NCBI GenBank assembly: GCA_039024295.1
Contig: JBCDIQ010000108.1
Span: 1-14,951 of the forward strand
Length of the DNA: 14,951 nt
Source: JBCDIQ01 sp039024295
Lineage (GTDB): Bacteria > Bacteroidota > Bacteroidia > J057
Reading direction: 5' to 3'
The notes below the pieces were generated by a model. It was not told the origin of the DNA. It ran no database searches and saw nothing but the letters and a program-made list of their open reading frames with translations. Position 1 is the stretch's first letter. Each line of letters opens with the position of its first letter. The position numbers were made by a program, and so were the translations under genes. Shown here one piece after another: positions 7,549 through 14,296 of the stretch.

Positions 7549-8256
7549 CTACGAAACCAGCGTCCCCACAGCTTCCCCTTCTACGATTCGCTTAAGGTTG
7601 CCACCGTCGTTGATATTGAAGACAATGATGGATAACTCATTTTCCTGACAGAGGGTAAAAGCCGTCATGTCCATTACCTTGAGGTGTTTGCTCAGCACTT
7701 CTGCGAACGTAACATTGTCAAATTTGACGGCTTTGCGGTCTTTTTCTGGATCGGCGTTGTACACGCCATCTACCCGAGTTCCCTTGAGCACCACGTCTGC
7801 TTCGATCTCAATTGCGCGAAGGCTGGCCGCAGTATCAGTGGTAAAAAATGGGTTCCCTGTACCGGCACCGAAAATTACAATACGTCCTTTTTCAAGGTGG
7901 CGAATGGCACGACGGCGAATGTAGGGTTCACAAACGGCCTTAATTTCCAGGGCAGATTGCACACGGACCACAGCTCCCAGTTGTTCGAGGGCGTCCTGCA
8001 AAGCCATTGCATTCATGACCGTGGCAAGCATTCCCATATAGTCGCTGTTAGCGCGATCCATGCCTGAGCTTGCTCCCTGAATGCCCCGGAAGATATTCCC
8101 ACCGCCAACCACGATGGCAACTTCAATGCCCATTTTGCTCACCTCCAGGATCTGGTTGGCATAATCCAGGATGGTCGCAGAATCAATTCCAAAGCTCTTC
8201 TCGCCCATAAGGGCTTCTCCACTAAGTTTTAAAAGGATTCGGGAATATTTTGGCAT
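7549..8256 (-). CDS. pyrH: Uridylate kinase PyrH (UMP kinase)
   Basis: The 235-residue cytosolic enzyme phosphorylates UMP to UDP with ATP, feeding all pyrimidine nucleotide synthesis. It belongs to the amino acid kinase fold and is usually hexameric. Diagnostic segments are LLKLSGEAL (8-16), VVGGGNIFRG (49-58), ATVMNAMALQDALE (78-91), the UMP-site segment GTGNPFFTTDTAA (132-144), and DGVYNADP (163-170). The length is normal and nothing is missing. It lies 180 bp downstream of tsf on the same strand, but a strong terminator between them suggests either partial readthrough or its own promoter, which I could not place with confidence. frr, its common downstream partner, is absent, and the gene instead ends 60 bp from the convergent thioredoxin gene. 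Confidence 0.97.
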   Translation of the reverse strand: MPKYSRILLKLSGEALMGEKSFGIDSATILDYANQILEVSKMGIEVAIVVGGGNIFRGIQGASSGMDRANSDYMGMLATVMNAMALQDALEQLGAVVRVQSALEIKAVCEPYIRRRAIRHLEKGRIVIFGAGTGNPFFTTDTAASLRAIEIEADVVLKGTRVDGVYNADPEKDRKAVKFDNVTFAEVLSKHLKVMDMTAFTLCQENELSIIVFNINDGGNLKRIVEGEAVGTLVS

Positions 8257-8324
8257 GGTGTAACGCTTTTTGGTTTTTGGTGATGAATGGTTCCTCTTCT
8301 TGTTGCAAAAGCAACGCCAGTACG

Positions 8325-8361
8325 AAACAAAAAAAAGAGAGTTTTGAAAAAAACTCTCTTT
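8325..8361 (-). terminator. Intrinsic terminator between tsf and pyrH
   Basis: The arms 8334-8345 and 8350-8361 form a perfect 12-bp stem with a 4-nt loop. Read on the minus strand, the stem runs into eight consecutive T residues (A at 8329-8336 on the plus strand, three of them in the stem), the arrangement expected for Rho-independent termination after tsf. On the plus strand no T-tract follows. A second small hairpin, GTTGC-AAAA-GCAAC, lies at 8302-8315 in the pyrH leader. Confidence 0.85.
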
Positions 8362-8436
8362 AGATGAAAAAATTTCATTCCTGCTTCCAAGTGTAACATA
8401 AAGTTACCGGAGGCAATATGTTCACTCGGTGATGGA

Positions 8437-9273
8437 TCATCCACCAAGCTGTACGCGTTTGAAATCAGAAACTTCTGCGTTCTGTCCCAGGGATTCCTTG
8501 ATGTACTGCTTCACAGTTTTGGAAGGATCTTTTACGTACTCCTGGTGCATCAAGGTGTTGTCCTTATAAAATTTCTTCAACTTCCCTTGAGCAATTTTGT
8601 CAATAATCTGCTCAGGCTTGCCTTCGTTGCGCGCTTGCTCACGACCGATCTCCAGCTCTTTCTCAATGATTTCAGATGGAACACCTGTTTCATCAATGGC
8701 CACGGGGCTCATCGCGGCGATCTGCATGGCTACATCTTTTCCTACTCCCTCTACATCAGAACCATTGGCTTCAGAAAAGGCAACGGCTACGCCGATTCGG
8801 GCACCTGGGTGGATATAGGTCACGACTTTATCTCCTTTGATCACCTCGTAAGAACGAATGTCGATTTTTTCCCCAATGCGTCCCATGGCATCCACCAGCA
8901 CATCTTCGACAGTTTTCCCATCCATATCCAGTGCTTTCAAGGCAGTTGCATCTGAAGGCTGACTGTCTGAAGCGATCTTGGCAATGGTTTGGCCCATTTT
9001 CTGGAAGTCCTCGTTGCGGGCAACAAAATCTGTCTCGCAGTTGAGTTCTACCAATACTGCTTCGGAAGCGGACTCGTTGATTTCTACGAATACGGCTCCT
9101 TCTTTCGCGTCGCGGTCGGCTCGCTTCCCAGCCACTTTCTGGCCTTTTTTACGGAGGAGTTCGATGGCTTTATCAAAATCCCCTTCGGCTTCGGCAAGGG
9201 CTTTTTTGCAATCCATCATGCCCGCACCTGTGGTTTTACGTAAACGGGCAACATCTTTTGCTGAAATTGACAT
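8437..9273 (-). CDS. tsf: Translation elongation factor Ts
   Basis: The 278-residue EF-Ts is the nucleotide exchange factor that releases GDP from EF-Tu. The N-terminal UBA-like domain is clear (VARLRKTTGAGMMDCKKALAEAEGD begins at residue 8), followed by the core signature ELNCETDFVARN (77-88), whose D82-F83 pair intrudes into the EF-Tu nucleotide site. The coiled-coil and C-terminal subdomains are present to the end, including MHQEYVKDPSKTVKQYI. Length is normal for Bacteroidota. Its own promoter lies 26-57 bp upstream and its own terminator downstream, so it behaves as a single-gene unit. Unusually, rpsB, which precedes tsf in most bacteria, is not here: upstream is 430 bp of non-coding DNA and then a divergent secreted-protein gene. 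Confidence 0.98.
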   Translation of the reverse strand: MSISAKDVARLRKTTGAGMMDCKKALAEAEGDFDKAIELLRKKGQKVAGKRADRDAKEGAVFVEINESASEAVLVELNCETDFVARNEDFQKMGQTIAKIASDSQPSDATALKALDMDGKTVEDVLVDAMGRIGEKIDIRSYEVIKGDKVVTYIHPGARIGVAVAFSEANGSDVEGVGKDVAMQIAAMSPVAIDETGVPSEIIEKELEIGREQARNEGKPEQIIDKIAQGKLKKFYKDNTLMHQEYVKDPSKTVKQYIKESLGQNAEVSDFKRVQLGG

Positions 9274-9298
9274 ATGCTATTGTGCTCAAATTTGGGGG

Positions 9299-9330
9299 CA
9301 AAGTTAGTGCTTTGCGAAGCAATAACCAAG
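9299..9330 (-). promoter_or_regulatory. Promoter of tsf
   Basis: On the minus strand CTTG (9327-9330) is followed by exactly 20 nt and TAACTTTG (9299-9306), a perfect match to the Bacteroidota -7 consensus TAnnTTTG. Transcription would begin near 9291, giving a leader of about 18 nt. The spacer carries the short inverted repeat TGCTT-TGCG-AAGCA. Confidence 0.7.
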
Positions 9331-9559
9331 CGTTCCTTCCTGCCACTTCATTTCGAATTTACCTAAGGCCACAGGAATTGGCCTTTTACAAATATATACT
9401 CTCTATAGGTTGAAAGCTCGAACAATTTCAGCAGAGCAATAGGGTTCAATTTTTAACAAACTGTTATAAAAAAGGTCTAATAAATAATAAATCATCACTC
9501 AATGACGGATATATACGTATTTTTCCCTATGAATTTACGTAAAAATGCCCTTATTCAAA

Positions 9560-9591
9560 TTTGCCAAGAGACTGAAAAACTTATATCTTAT
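9560..9591 (+). promoter_or_regulatory. Candidate promoter of the SprB-repeat gene
   Basis: TTTG (9560-9563), 20 nt, then TATCTTAT (9584-9591) resembles the Bacteroidota promoter, with two mismatches in the last four bases of the -7 element. It would give a leader of about 105 nt. The TTTACGTAAA palindrome ends 16 bp upstream of the -33 element, a plausible activator position. Confidence 0.35.
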
Positions 9592-9703
9592 GAATTGATC
9601 TTCGAGCGATTAGCACCCCTTAGAAGGTAAGATCTTCCCTTACTCCACCTGCCTCAGGGGCTTTCTCTCCAGATCGTGAAACATCACCAAAAAGCTCCTA
9701 CCT

Positions 9704-12700
9704 ATGAAATCTTTCTACTTGTTTGTGGCCTTAGCCATAGGATCTGTCTCTTTTCTTTCCGCTCAAAGTATAAATGCGGTAAAAATAGGCTCGGCCAGTA
9801 ATGCCTACAGCACTTACCTAAATTCTGCACATGCCCTGTCCCATTTACCTGGAACCGGCACAAATGGGGGTTCCCTTGCATTTATCCATCGGGAAAATGC
9901 CAATCTGTACGGTACTGCAGGTAGCTCCGGTAACATCAGGTATGCCATATCTACCAATGGCGGAACTTCCTGGACGAGTGAACTGGGCAGGATTAATCCA
10001 GGTCGTTCCTTTTTGGCCAGGTACCCGCAGGTGGCATTATTTGATCAAGACACCTCTGCCACCAGTACAGGGGTTAATGACTTGGCACTTTGTATCGTCA
10101 CCCCTACCCTAGACCTGGCTGGAACCGCCTTTGAAGGCCATCTACATGTTACAGTAGACAGTGCTGCTTTTCCGGGATTTGCCATTCGGAATGAAACTTA
10201 CGCCTACCGAAGTGGTACCACCAATTTCACCAATCGGATAGGGAAATCGCTTGTGGAGCGCGTACCGGGAGAATTTTTTTATGTCAATTTTCAAAACAAC
10301 GCACGTGACCTCTTCGTGTACCGTGGCACCTATGCAGCAGGCACAGGAAGGGTTGTTTGGGGAGTGGACACCACCATTGCCACAGGATTTCCGGCAGGAA
10401 CTCAGCAACCCCAAGGCAACCAAATTGCTTTTTCGCCTGATGGTCAAACGGGATACATCGCCATGACAGGCGACCTGACTTCTAGTGGGAACTACTCCCC
10501 TATTTTCCTGACGACTACCAATGGTGGAAATACGTGGTCTTCCCCTGAAGAGGTGGATATGACGTTGTTCCCCACCCTCCTGGACACCTTTAGAGCTGCC
10601 GGTATTTTTGCCCCAACTCTTACCCTTGGAGAACTTTACACGGGTGGCACGGTCATTCCTACCGGACTTGACTTAACCGTAGACGCTAACGGAAATCCAC
10701 ACCTTTTTGCTTTGGTAGGCAACAACAGCTCTGCAGTCAACTATACGATGACCCAAGAAAAATTTATGCTCCTAGATTTTACCAAGGACAGCCTCGGGAA
10801 CTGGGTAGGGAAATTTGTAGCAGACAAAAATACCAAGCGTGCTACCATAGGAAATACAGGCGTGGTCAACGGTTCCCTCATTTTTGAAAGCTGGCTACAG
10901 GTGACCCGAAATGCTACAGGTGATAAGATTTTCTACAGTTGGAATGATACGGATACCACCCTGAGAAACTGGACACCTGCTCAGGGTAACAATGCCCCTG
11001 ATCTATTAGGTCGGGCCTATGACCTGACCACCAATTTAATGTCCCCTGTAACCAATTGGACGGCAAATGACACCACCTGGGCAGGTAAAGTCCTAACCCC
11101 AATGGTTCCCAATACGGCAATGGACTTTGGTACTTCCTTTCGGGTTCCGACAGCCGTTTACCGGATGGAGTCTCCTACCAGAAGCTTGCTTGATACAGTT
11201 TCTTACTGGTACTTTCCCAACATCATTTACCAGGCCGCGGACTTTACAGACTCAGTCCTGTGTTTCCCTACCTGTAGCGGACTTCCCCTTGCTTACACCC
11301 TGGATTTGACAGATGCCATTTGCGGGAATTCCAATGGTAGTGCCTCTGTGATCATCTCTGGAGGAACTAACCCCGGACCTTACACGATTTCCTGGTCAAC
11401 AGGTGCTACCGGAGTTGGGATAACCGGACTCCTTTCCGGGAACTATGGCGTAACCATCGTGGATGGCTACAATTGTGAAACCAAAGACAGCGCACGAATT
11501 CAGGAGTTCCCTGGACCTATGTTTGACAGCACTACCCTTGCAACTGATGTGGCTTGCTTTGGCGGCAACACGGGTACAGCCAAAGTGGTCATGACCGGGG
11601 GAACCCCTCCCTACACCTATTTTTGGACAACAGGAGCTACCAGTGACTCTGTCTCCGGTTTGATAGCAGGAACCATTCGGGCAACTGTTACAGATTCTCT
11701 CGGCTGTCAAACCGATACCACTTTTATTATCAGCCAACCAGCAGATTTGGCCTTGGTGACGAATTTTACCGAACCGCTCTGCTTTGGCGACAGCACAGGG
11801 ACAGCCGGTGTTTTTGCCTCGGGTGGAACCCCAAGTTATTCTTATTCCTGGTCAAATGGAGACAGCACGGCAAACCTCTTGAACCTACCATCAGGTGGGT
11901 ATACCGTGACAGTGACTGACACCAATGGCTGCTCCAAAAATGCCAGCATCAGTGTAACGCAACCCAGGGACATCGTGGCTAGCCCAACAGTAGTGAACGC
12001 TTCCTGCTTTGGAGCCGCAAACGGCTCAGCTAGCCTGGCAGTCACGGGCGGTACAGCTCCCTATCAGTATCAATGGTCCAATGGAACTGTGATTTCCAGC
12101 CTAAATAATGTTACAGCAGGCACCTACACCGTGACCATTTCAGATTTTAATAATTGCAGAAAGGAAGATACGGTCATCATTTCAGAGCCAACCGAAATTG
12201 TCCCAAATGCCACGGTTACGCCGGTGGGCTGTGCAGGCGATGCCAATGGAGAAATTCTGCTAGCCCCATCTGGTGGAACCCCACCTTACACGTACCAATG
12301 GGTCGGTGGCCAAACAGCAAATTTTCTGAACAACTTGGCCGCAGGCACTTATGTGGTCACCATCACAGATGGTAACAATTGTACCAAAACTGAGCCGTTT
12401 GTTTTGCGAAATCCCGCTCCGCTAACAGCTAATACCACCATTACTCCAGATGATGGAACTGGAAACGGTACTGCTTCTGTGAATGTCACGGGAGGTACTC
12501 CCCCCTATGATTTTCTTTGGAACAACGGGCAGACCGGCCAAACCGTTACAGGGCTTTTTGTTGGAGGCTACATTGTAACGATTACCGATGCCGGTGGATG
12601 TGTGATTAGTGACACCATTTTTGTGGGGCTTGTCAATTCGGTTGAGGAAAGGATTGATGGGCTTCAGGAGTTCCTGCTTTTCCCGAACCCAGCAAGCAGT

Positions 12701-12913
12701 CAAATTCAGGTAGAGGCATCATTTTCTGGACCAACTTCAGTCCGTTTGGTACTGACAGATTATATGGGAAGAACGGTTTGGCGGCAATATTTCCCAGCTG
12801 CTGTAAGTACCTCGGTGGCCATTCCAGTGTCTGGACTTGCAGATGGCTTGTATCAGTTGCAACTGGTAACTCCCCACGGTACAGGAAGTAAATCTGTTCG
12901 GATCAAGCATTGA
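9704..12913 (+). CDS. Large secreted protein: Asp-box N-terminal half, six SprB-like repeats, T9SS sorting domain
   Basis: The 1069-residue protein starts with a signal peptide ending LSAQ (residue 21). Residues 22 to about 520 form a beta-rich region with two Asp-box motifs (STNGGTSW, 83-90; TTNGGNTW, 271-278), suggesting a propeller-like fold related to the sialidase-like neighbour at 2006-3577. Cysteines at 520 and 524 precede six SprB-type repeats (about 533-975) carrying the GGTPPYTYxW, GTYTVTITDxNGC and xISQP blocks. The C-terminal T9SS type A domain (about 991-1069) begins LLFPNPASSQIQV, contains the LTDYMGR and LADGLYQLQL blocks, and ends basic. Such proteins are exported through the outer membrane and held on or released from the cell surface. 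SprB repeats are named after the gliding adhesin of Flavobacterium johnsoniae, but this protein is far shorter than SprB, so gliding should not be assumed. Adhesion or matrix binding is the modest inference. Confidence 0.9.
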   Translation: MKSFYLFVALAIGSVSFLSAQSINAVKIGSASNAYSTYLNSAHALSHLPGTGTNGGSLAFIHRENANLYGTAGSSGNIRYAISTNGGTSWTSELGRINPGRSFLARYPQVALFDQDTSATSTGVNDLALCIVTPTLDLAGTAFEGHLHVTVDSAAFPGFAIRNETYAYRSGTTNFTNRIGKSLVERVPGEFFYVNFQNNARDLFVYRGTYAAGTGRVVWGVDTTIATGFPAGTQQPQGNQIAFSPDGQTGYIAMTGDLTSSGNYSPIFLTTTNGGNTWSSPEEVDMTLFPTLLDTFRAAGIFAPTLTLGELYTGGTVIPTGLDLTVDANGNPHLFALVGNNSSAVNYTMTQEKFMLLDFTKDSLGNWVGKFVADKNTKRATIGNTGVVNGSLIFESWLQVTRNATGDKIFYSWNDTDTTLRNWTPAQGNNAPDLLGRAYDLTTNLMSPVTNWTANDTTWAGKVLTPMVPNTAMDFGTSFRVPTAVYRMESPTRSLLDTVSYWYFPNIIYQAADFTDSVLCFPTCSGLPLAYTLDLTDAICGNSNGSASVIISGGTNPGPYTISWSTGATGVGITGLLSGNYGVTIVDGYNCETKDSARIQEFPGPMFDSTTLATDVACFGGNTGTAKVVMTGGTPPYTYFWTTGATSDSVSGLIAGTIRATVTDSLGCQTDTTFIISQPADLALVTNFTEPLCFGDSTGTAGVFASGGTPSYSYSWSNGDSTANLLNLPSGGYTVTVTDTNGCSKNASISVTQPRDIVASPTVVNASCFGAANGSASLAVTGGTAPYQYQWSNGTVISSLNNVTAGTYTVTISDFNNCRKEDTVIISEPTEIVPNATVTPVGCAGDANGEILLAPSGGTPPYTYQWVGGQTANFLNNLAAGTYVVTITDGNNCTKTEPFVLRNPAPLTANTTITPDDGTGNGTASVNVTGGTPPYDFLWNNGQTGQTVTGLFVGGYIVTITDAGGCVISDTIFVGLVNSVEERIDGLQEFLLFPNPASSQIQVEASFSGPTSVRLVLTDYMGRTVWRQYFPAAVSTSVAIPVSGLADGLYQLQLVTPHGTGSKSVRIKH
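11300..12628 (+). repeat. Six tandem SprB-like repeats within the large secreted protein
   Basis: The repeats span about residues 533-604, 605-681, 682-756, 757-831, 832-906 and 907-975. In repeats 2-5 the first cysteine falls at 618, 693, 768 and 843 and the second at 668, 743, 818 and 893, an exact 75-residue (225-bp) period. The DNA has diverged, so the copies are old or under protein-level selection. Repeat 6 lacks the first cysteine (DDGTGNG replaces the CxGxxNG segment). Confidence 0.88.
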
Positions 12914-12914
12914 G

Positions 12915-13235
12915 TTGGCTTCGGGTTTCGACAAGCTCAACCTACGCGTATTATCGAGCACAGGGCCTGTCGATGGGCGCGGATGAGCAAAGGAGCCGTA
13001 TTGATTGGCTTCGGGTTTCGACAAGCTCAACCTACGCGTAATATCGAGCCCAGAGCCTGTCGATGGGCGAGGGCGAGTCAGAGGAGCCATATTGATTGGC
13101 TTCGGGTTTCGACAAGCACATCTTACGCGTATTTTCGAGTCCAGAGCCTGTCGATGGGCGAGGGCGAGTCAGAGGAGCCGTATTGTGCTTGGATTCGGGT
13201 TTCGAAAAGCTTAACCTACGAGGAGATTGGCTTCG
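12915..13235. repeat. REP-like 90-bp tandem repeat array
   Basis: Three full units start at 12915, 13005 and 13096 (90, 91 and 93 bp). A fourth at 13189 breaks off near 13220 and continues as a remnant of the next unit start (ATTGGCTTCG) to about 13235, as if the middle had been deleted. Each full unit carries GGGTTTCGACAAGC near its start, a palindrome TACGCGTA, and the arm CCTGTCGA. TCGACAAGCTC and GAGCCTGTCGA are complementary at 10 of 11 positions; read from the minus strand the odd pair is G-U. The conserved TTTCGACAAGCTCAACC core resembles a repeat seen in intergenic regions of many bacterial genomes (recognition from memory). The array fills the space between the SprB-repeat gene and the terminator before thiD, about 373 bp with no real gene. 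Confidence 0.88.
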
Positions 13236-13237
13236 AA

Positions 13238-13268
13238 CTTGGACGAAAACGAATGCCCCGCTATTTTG
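13238..13268 (+). promoter_or_regulatory. Candidate thiD promoter embedded in the terminator hairpin
   Basis: CTTG (13238-13241) is followed by 20 nt and TATTTTG (13262-13268), which resembles a -7 element one base short. The -7 sequence lies in the loop of the hairpin at 13254-13275. If used, transcription would begin about 10 nt before the thiD ATG and bypass the terminator. Confidence 0.3.
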
Positions 13269-13281
13269 CGGGGCAATTTTT
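13254..13281 (+). terminator. Intrinsic terminator at the end of the repeat array
   Basis: TGCCCCGC (13254-13261) and GCGGGGCA (13268-13275) form a perfect 8-bp GC-rich stem with a 6-nt loop, followed by ATTTTT. It would end transcripts of the SprB-repeat gene after a roughly 350-nt 3' region containing the repeat array. Only 5 nt separate it from the thiD ATG. Confidence 0.85.
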
Positions 13282-13286
13282 ATGAA

Positions 13287-14084
13287 ATGATATACCACGG
13301 AACTGTTCTCACCATCGCCGGCTCTGACAGTGGAGGCGGCGCAGGTATTCAAGCTGACCTGAAAACCATTTCTGCCCTAGGCGGCTTCGGAACCAGCGCA
13401 CTTACTGCACTAACAGCCCAGAATACGTTGGGGGTGCAGGGAATCCATCCTGTTCCTCCTGCATTTGTAGGGGACCAAATTGAGTCGGTATTAAGCGATA
13501 TTGGAGCCGATGCGGTAAAAATTGGGATGTTGTTTTCAGCAGAAATTATCGCAGTGGTTGCAGAAAAGCTCAAGGCATACCAGCCCTCCTATGTGGTACT
13601 GGACCCTGTCATGGTGGCAACCAGCGGGGATCGCCTCATTTCAGAAGATGCCGCTGCGGCCATGAAGGAACTGTTGTTTCCCCTGGCAACTGTGATTACC
13701 CCCAACCTTGCCGAAGCAAGTGTACTGATCAACCAGCGTATATCAACGTTTGAGGATATGAAAGTGGCAGCTCAAAAACTAGGCGGTATGGGACCAGGAG
13801 CCGCATTGGTAAAGGGTGGACATTTTGAGGGAGACCAAAGTGTAGATGTGCTGTATGAGAACGGTGACCTTATGACCTTTTCTGCTCCACGCATCGACAC
13901 CCCACATTCTCACGGAACGGGGTGTACCCTCTCATCTGCGATTGCAACTTATCTGGCCAGCGGTCTGGAGCTACCCCATGCAGTAGAACAGGCCAAAGCA
14001 TATCTGACAGAAGCACTGGCACATGGAAAAGACCTCGCAATTGGGGAAGGACGCGGACCTGTTCATCATTTCTGGAATTTGTAG
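13287..14084 (+). CDS. thiD: Hydroxymethylpyrimidine/phosphomethylpyrimidine kinase ThiD
   Basis: The 265-residue ribokinase-fold enzyme phosphorylates HMP and then HMP-P to HMP-PP, the pyrimidine half of thiamine. Key segments are the N-terminal LTIAGSDSGGGAGIQADLKT (8-27), ALTAQNTLGVQ (41-51), VKIGML (77-82), VLDPVMVATSGD (104-115), ITPNLAEA (137-144), the phosphate-site KGGHF (176-180), and HGTGCTLSSAIA (209-220) with the catalytic C213. It ends with the family tail GPVHHFWNL. The frame is open upstream to a TTG at 13227, but those 20 codons run through the terminator hairpin, and ATG 13287 gives the standard N-terminus. No other thi gene is nearby, and I see no TPP riboswitch in the leader. 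A salvage role alone (HMP import then ThiD) is possible if no de novo genes exist elsewhere. Confidence 0.96.
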   Translation: MIYHGTVLTIAGSDSGGGAGIQADLKTISALGGFGTSALTALTAQNTLGVQGIHPVPPAFVGDQIESVLSDIGADAVKIGMLFSAEIIAVVAEKLKAYQPSYVVLDPVMVATSGDRLISEDAAAAMKELLFPLATVITPNLAEASVLINQRISTFEDMKVAAQKLGGMGPGAALVKGGHFEGDQSVDVLYENGDLMTFSAPRIDTPHSHGTGCTLSSAIATYLASGLELPHAVEQAKAYLTEALAHGKDLAIGEGRGPVHHFWNL

Positions 14085-14107
14085 TCATTCTAACTGGCTA
14101 ATTTTTG
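14078..14107 (+). promoter_or_regulatory. Candidate promoter of the 56-residue membrane peptide gene
   Basis: TTTG (14078-14081, overlapping the last sense codon of thiD) is followed by 17 nt and TAATTTTTG (14099-14107), a -7-like element with one extra base. It would start transcription a few nt before the ATG at 14119. Confidence 0.35.
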
Positions 14108-14118
14108 TACATTAAGGC

Positions 14119-14289
14119 ATGCCAACCATCATTCCTTTCCGGAAGGAAGTATTTCGCCTGAAACCGCATTTATGGATTGGAGTAATTGCTGCCGTGCTTA
14201 CCGCCTTTTTGCTGCTGGGATATATGGTGTTCGGACCCCATAGCCCGTATGCGCAGAAGCCCAATTATGGGATTGAACAAGAGGGCTGA
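14119..14289 (+). CDS. Small single-pass membrane protein, unknown function
   Basis: This 56-residue frame begins at an ATG 34 bp after thiD. A basic N-terminal part (FRKEVFRLKPHLW, about residues 7-19) precedes one hydrophobic helix (IGVIAAVLTAFLLLGYMVFG, residues 20-39) and a polar tail rich in P, Y and Q. The positive-inside pattern suggests the N-terminus faces the cytoplasm. It has no recognised motif. Support for a real gene comes from the well-formed transmembrane segment, the candidate promoter immediately upstream, and the tight 7-bp fit against the convergent TetR gene. The TetR frame does not overlap it. It could instead be a small chance frame in a 212-bp spacer. Confidence 0.6.
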   Translation: MPTIIPFRKEVFRLKPHLWIGVIAAVLTAFLLLGYMVFGPHSPYAQKPNYGIEQEG

Positions 14290-14296
14290 AAGTGGA

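Larger units (their letters stand above)
9274..9703. other. 430-bp divergent intergenic region between tsf and the SprB-repeat gene
   Basis: No coding frame of substance is visible. The region holds the tsf promoter at its left end, a candidate promoter for the SprB-repeat gene at 9560-9591, an AT-rich tract (about 9455-9500), and a TTTACGTAAA palindrome at 9534-9543 with a related TATACGTATT about 25 bp before it. The 9300-9330 segment contains a short inverted repeat, TGCTT-TGCG-AAGCA. No tRNA or conserved RNA structure is recognisable. Confidence 0.5.

Noticed and set aside
9454..9500. AT-rich tract as a possible replication origin or attachment site
   Set aside because: No DnaA-box cluster, integrase gene or flanking direct repeat is visible; a plain AT-rich intergenic stretch is enough.
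12915..13235. CRISPR array
   Set aside because: The whole 90-bp unit repeats, with no unique spacers between short direct repeats, and no cas gene is present.
13189..13287. TPP riboswitch before thiD
   Set aside because: The leader is too short and consists of repeat remnant plus terminator hairpin; the conserved CUGAGA thi-box segment is not visible.
12737..13352. Open frames across the repeat array (both strands), with RLSLSKPEA- or RPSTGSG-like repeats in translation
   Set aside because: They arise from the 90-bp DNA repeat being a near multiple of three. They have no independent start signals and overlap the C-terminus of the SprB-repeat gene or the thiD start; repeated peptides of this type are a usual by-product of such repeats.
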